A DNA stretch of 64,000 bases from an uncultured Bacteroidota bacterium. GTDB lineage: Bacteria; Bacteroidota; Bacteroidia; Flavobacteriales; Flavobacteriaceae. The stretch's first letter is position 1, and each line of letters starts with the position of its first letter. The stretch is from contig CACMUP010000008.1 in assembly GCA_902616905.1 (NCBI GenBank), positions 1 to 64,000 on the forward strand, given 5' to 3'. Positions 60,631-64,000 of the stretch are shown here, one piece after another. A program made the translations under genes and the position numbers. A model generated the notes under the pieces. It was not told the DNA's origin. It worked only from the letters and a program-made list of their open reading frames with translations, and ran no database searches.

Positions 60631-61707
60631 ATGTTAGAAAAACTTCAAATAGTACAACAAAGATTTGATGAAGTCTCAGACTTAATTATTCAACCTGATA
60701 TAATTGCCGATCAAAAAAAGTATATTCAATTAAATAAAGAATATAAGGATCTATCTCATAAAATAGAAAAAATTAAAGTATACAAGAATCTTTTATCAAA
60801 TATTCAAGAGGCAGAATCAATTATAAAAGAAGAATTAGATGAAGAAATGATTTTGATGGCCAAAATGGAGTTGGAGACCACTAAACAAGAGTTGCCTAAA
60901 TTGGAAGAAGAAATTAAATTCTTACTAATCCCTAAAGACCCAGAGGATTCGAAAAATGTTGTAATGGAAATTAGAGCAGGCACCGGAGGTGATGAAGCAA
61001 GTATTTTTGCTGGTGATCTTTACAGAATGTATCTAAAATATTGTCAGTCTAATAATTGGAAAATTAGTTTAGTTGACTCTAGTGAGGGGACAGCAGGTGG
61101 ATTTAAAGAGGTTATATTTGAAATTTCTGGGGAAGAAGTATACGGTACACTAAAATATGAATCTGGTGTTCACAGAGTCCAACGTATTCCACAAACAGAA
61201 ACTCAAGGAAGGGTTCATACTTCAGCTGCTACTGTCATGGTCTTGCCTGAAGCTGAGGAATTTGATATTGAAATTGACATGAAAGAAGTTCGTATTGATT
61301 ATTTTTGTTCATCTGGCCCAGGAGGTCAATCGGTTAATACGACTTATTCTGCGGTACGTTTAACCCATGAACCCACAGGAATTGTTGCACAATGCCAAGA
61401 TCAAAAGTCTCAACACAAAAATAAAGATAAGGCACTTAAAGTTTTACGATCTAGGCTATATGAATTAGAGCTTTCAAAAAAATTAGCATCAGATTCTGAG
61501 AAGAGAAACTCCTTGGTTTCTTCAGGAGACCGATCTGCAAAAATTAGAACCTATAACTACCCTCAAGGAAGAGTTACAGATCACAGGATAGGCGTAACTT
61601 TATATGATCTTAATAATTTCATAAATGGAGACATCCAAAAAATAATTGATGAAATACAATTATATCAAAATACTGAAAAAATAAAAAAGTCGGGAGAAGT
61701 ATTATGA
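60631..61707 (+). CDS. prfA: Peptide chain release factor 1
   Basis: [46 protein letters not shown] (GGQ), [16 protein letters not shown]. Confidence 0.97.
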   Translation: MLEKLQIVQQRFDEVSDLIIQPDIIADQKKYIQLNKEYKDLSHKIEKIKVYKNLLSNIQEAESIIKEELDEEMILMAKMELETTKQELPKLEEEIKFLLIPKDPEDSKNVVMEIRAGTGGDEASIFAGDLYRMYLKYCQSNNWKISLVDSSEGTAGGFKEVIFEISGEEVYGTLKYESGVHRVQRIPQTETQGRVHTSAATVMVLPEAEEFDIEIDMKEVRIDYFCSSGPGGQSVNTTYSAVRLTHEPTGIVAQCQDQKSQHKNKDKALKVLRSRLYELELSKKLASDSEKRNSLVSSGDRSAKIRTYNYPQGRVTDHRIGVTLYDLNNFINGDIQKIIDEIQLYQNTEKIKKSGEVL

Positions 61708-62531
61708 CCAACGAATTTCTTTTTCAAAAAATAAAAGAAAAAAAATCTTTTCTATGTGTTGGATTAGATGTTGATTTAGAGAAAATTCCTAAACATTTAT
61801 TGAAAGAAGAAGACCCAATTTTTTCATTTTCAAAAGCGATTATTGATGCGACACATACTTATGCTGTTGCATTTAAAACTAATTTAGCCTTTTTTGAAGC
61901 TTATGGTGTTAAGGGCTTGAAATCATTTAAAAAGGTTTCTGATTATCTAAATGATAGATATCCTTATCATTTTACAATAGCGGATGCAAAGAGAGGTGAT
62001 ATTGGGAATACAGCAGCCCGATATGCTAAGGCTTATTTCGAAAATTTCGGTTACGACGCAATAACTGTTGCACCATACATGGGAAAAGATGCGGTTTCCC
62101 CTTTTTTAGAATATAAAAATAAGCGCACTATTTTATTGGTTTTAACATCAAATACAAGTGCTAAAGATTTTCAATATTCCAAAGAAAATGATTTATTACT
62201 TTTTGAAAAAATTTTAAAATTTAGTCAAGATTGGGATAATTCAAAAAATCTAATGTATGTAGTTGGTGCTACTAAATCAGAATCTTTAAAATCAATTCGT
62301 AAAATTGTACCTGAGTCATTCCTTTTAGTCCCAGGTATAGGCGCCCAAGGAGGTAGCTTGAAAGAGGTAGTAAATGTAGGACTAAATTCACAATGTGGAC
62401 TCTTAGTTAATTCTTCAAGAGCAATTATTTATGCATCTGATAATTATGATTTTGATATTGTAGCAGCTGAAAAGGCCAAAAATTTACAATTAGAAATGAA
62501 AGATTATTTAAAATCAGCTGCAATCATTTAA
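61704..62531 (+). CDS. pyrF: Orotidine 5'-phosphate decarboxylase (type 2)
   Basis: [62 protein letters not shown]. Confidence 0.95.
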   Translation: MTNEFLFQKIKEKKSFLCVGLDVDLEKIPKHLLKEEDPIFSFSKAIIDATHTYAVAFKTNLAFFEAYGVKGLKSFKKVSDYLNDRYPYHFTIADAKRGDIGNTAARYAKAYFENFGYDAITVAPYMGKDAVSPFLEYKNKRTILLVLTSNTSAKDFQYSKENDLLLFEKILKFSQDWDNSKNLMYVVGATKSESLKSIRKIVPESFLLVPGIGAQGGSLKEVVNVGLNSQCGLLVNSSRAIIYASDNYDFDIVAAEKAKNLQLEMKDYLKSAAII

Positions 62532-63316
62532 TGGTATACTACACGATATATCGTTCAGAAAAAAGTTCTCATAAATGGATCACATTTATTCATGGTGCGG
62601 GAGGTAGTTCATCAATATGGTTTAATCAAGTTCGTTTTTTTAAAAAATATTTTAATGTATTGTTGATTGACTTGAGGGGTCATGGAAGGTCAGCTCCATC
62701 ACCAGAAGGGACAGTATACACCTTTGATGACCTTGTCTTAGATATAATTGAAGTATTGGATTTTAATAAAATTAAAAAGTCTCATTTTGTTGGAATTTCT
62801 TTAGGGAGCATATTAATTCAAAAAATGCTGTTTAATCATGAAAACCGTGTGGAAAAAATCATTTTAGGTGGTGCAATTTTAAATCTGAATTTACAATCAA
62901 AATTTTTAATGCTAATGGGAAAACTAACACAAAGTATACTCCCATTTATTTGGATTTATACATTTTTTGCCTATGTCGTAATGCCATATAGAAAGCACAG
63001 AAAATCAAGAACACTTTTTATCAAGGAGGCAAAAAAAATATCTCAAAAAGAATTTAAACGTTGGTACAAATTAACTAACAGGATCTTTCCTTTATTAGAA
63101 AAAATAAGAGATTATAAAGTCTCAACACAAATTTTATATATAATGGGAAAGGAAGACTATATGTTCTTACCTTTTGTTAAAAAAATGATAAAAAAACATC
63201 CAAATTCTTCCTTAGTAACATTTTCTAAAACAGGCCATGTTGTTAATATCGATCAGCCAGATAAATTTAATGATACATCTTTATATTTTCTACTGGGAAA
63301 TAAAAATTTTAAATAA
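62531..63316 (+). CDS. Alpha/beta hydrolase
   Basis: ITFIHGAGGSSSIWFNQV, VLLIDLRGHGRS, HFVGISLGSILIQKM; TAATG overlap with pyrF. Confidence 0.92.
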   Translation: MVYYTIYRSEKSSHKWITFIHGAGGSSSIWFNQVRFFKKYFNVLLIDLRGHGRSAPSPEGTVYTFDDLVLDIIEVLDFNKIKKSHFVGISLGSILIQKMLFNHENRVEKIILGGAILNLNLQSKFLMLMGKLTQSILPFIWIYTFFAYVVMPYRKHRKSRTLFIKEAKKISQKEFKRWYKLTNRIFPLLEKIRDYKVSTQILYIMGKEDYMFLPFVKKMIKKHPNSSLVTFSKTGHVVNIDQPDKFNDTSLYFLLGNKNFK

Positions 63317-63321
63317 AAATA

Positions 63322-63760
63322 TTATTCTTCTCCAGGTTCTTTAATATTTAAATTTTCTTCTTCCTTAGCTTTAGCAACCATGTCTTTGAGCTTTTCGTTT
63401 TTTCTACTCTAATCCCAACGTTTTTCTTACAAAATATAAAATGATAATAGAATTAACAACTCAAAAGGCTCCAATAATTCTTGCATCAATAAGTAGGATT
63501 ATAGATTGATCTATACTTGCCGTGTCCCATAATATATAAACTCACTAATTCCACCAAATTCCACCAAATTCCACAAATTAATTGAATAGCAATTACGCCA
63601 AAAGTGTTTTCTAATTTAATTTATCTATGAGAGTAATTTAAAAAAAGATTATAGTAACAGCGATTATGGAAAATTAGTATAGCGTCAGTAGGACTCATTT
63701 GATCTGCGCCAGCTGTAATCCCAACAAGTCCTCCCAAGACGCCATTCATAATAATAGTAA
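63322..63760 (-). pseudogene. Remnant of ammonium transporter (Amt family), frameshifted with internal stops
   Basis: Minus-strand fragments NGVLGGLVGITAGADQMSPTDAILIF, IDKLN*/TFGVIAIQLICGIWW, ASIDQSIILLIDARIIGAF*VVNSIIILYFVRKTLGLE* in Amt order. Confidence 0.8.
63547..63576. repeat. 10-bp tandem repeat, ~3 copies (aattccacca)
   Basis: aattccacca aattccacca aattccacaa. Confidence 0.9.
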
Positions 63761-63840
63761 AGTTAAAACATCATCCATTAATTATTATGAGTAATAAGGA
63801 GCAGTATCATCCTTGAATTTTATATTGTTTATTTATTAAA

Positions 63841-64000
63841 CTAGTTTAATGATTTACCTCCTTTTTCCCCTGTTCTTATTCGGTATGCTTCTTCAACAGG
63901 AGTTATAAAAATTTTACCGTCACCAACTTTATCAGTAGCTGCAGATTTTAAAATAGAATCTATGGTAGGTTGAACAAATTCATCGTTTACTACGATAGAC
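63841..64000 (-). CDS. P-II family nitrogen regulator, C-terminal part (runs off window)
   Basis: ...SIVVNDEFVQPTIDSILKSAATDKVGDGKIFITPVEEAYRIRTGEKGGKSLN*. Confidence 0.92.
   Translation of the reverse strand, partial: SIVVNDEFVQPTIDSILKSAATDKVGDGKIFITPVEEAYRIRTGEKGGKSLN

Overview
This AT-rich 64 kb window carries a Bacteroidota chromosome, most likely a marine Flavobacteriia. The lineage call rests on a SusC/SusD pair, a T9SS type-B C-terminal domain, a long-insert LepB, GSII-type glutamine synthetase and OmpA/TSP3 proteins. Coding density is high. Housekeeping genes include mutS, the lepB-dapB-DUF5683-parB-parA block, a ftsB/divIC-like gene, oxyR, prfA, pyrF and an AIR-synthase-like gene. 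Five tRNAs are readable: Gly-GCC, Leu-TAA, Pro-GGG, Pro-TGG and Arg-ACG. Accessory content includes SusC/SusD, a DtxR-type regulator divergent from a TonB receptor, an HYR/TSP3 T9SS protein, a CotH/esterase/TIM-barrel group, and a sugar-oxidation operon (DUF1080, Gfo/Idh/MocA, gluconate-DH subunit 3, GMC, KdgK-like kinase, KDPG aldolase). I saw no CRISPR array, prophage, IS element or recognisable defence system. The most interesting signals are: (a) a head-to-head junction near 22.38 kb where an SGNH hydrolase and a rhomboid protease both lose their N-termini; (b) an eroded amt pseudogene with a 10-bp tandem repeat next to glnB/glnK at the right edge; (c) two back-to-back ~28-aa single-TM ORFs in a ~1 kb ORF desert; (d) the putative 3-keto-sugar to KDG operon; (e) a palindrome between the DtxR-type regulator and the TonB receptor; (f) a histidine-rich 4-TM protein paired with YceI. 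All family calls come from reading the translated ORFs; no database search was run.
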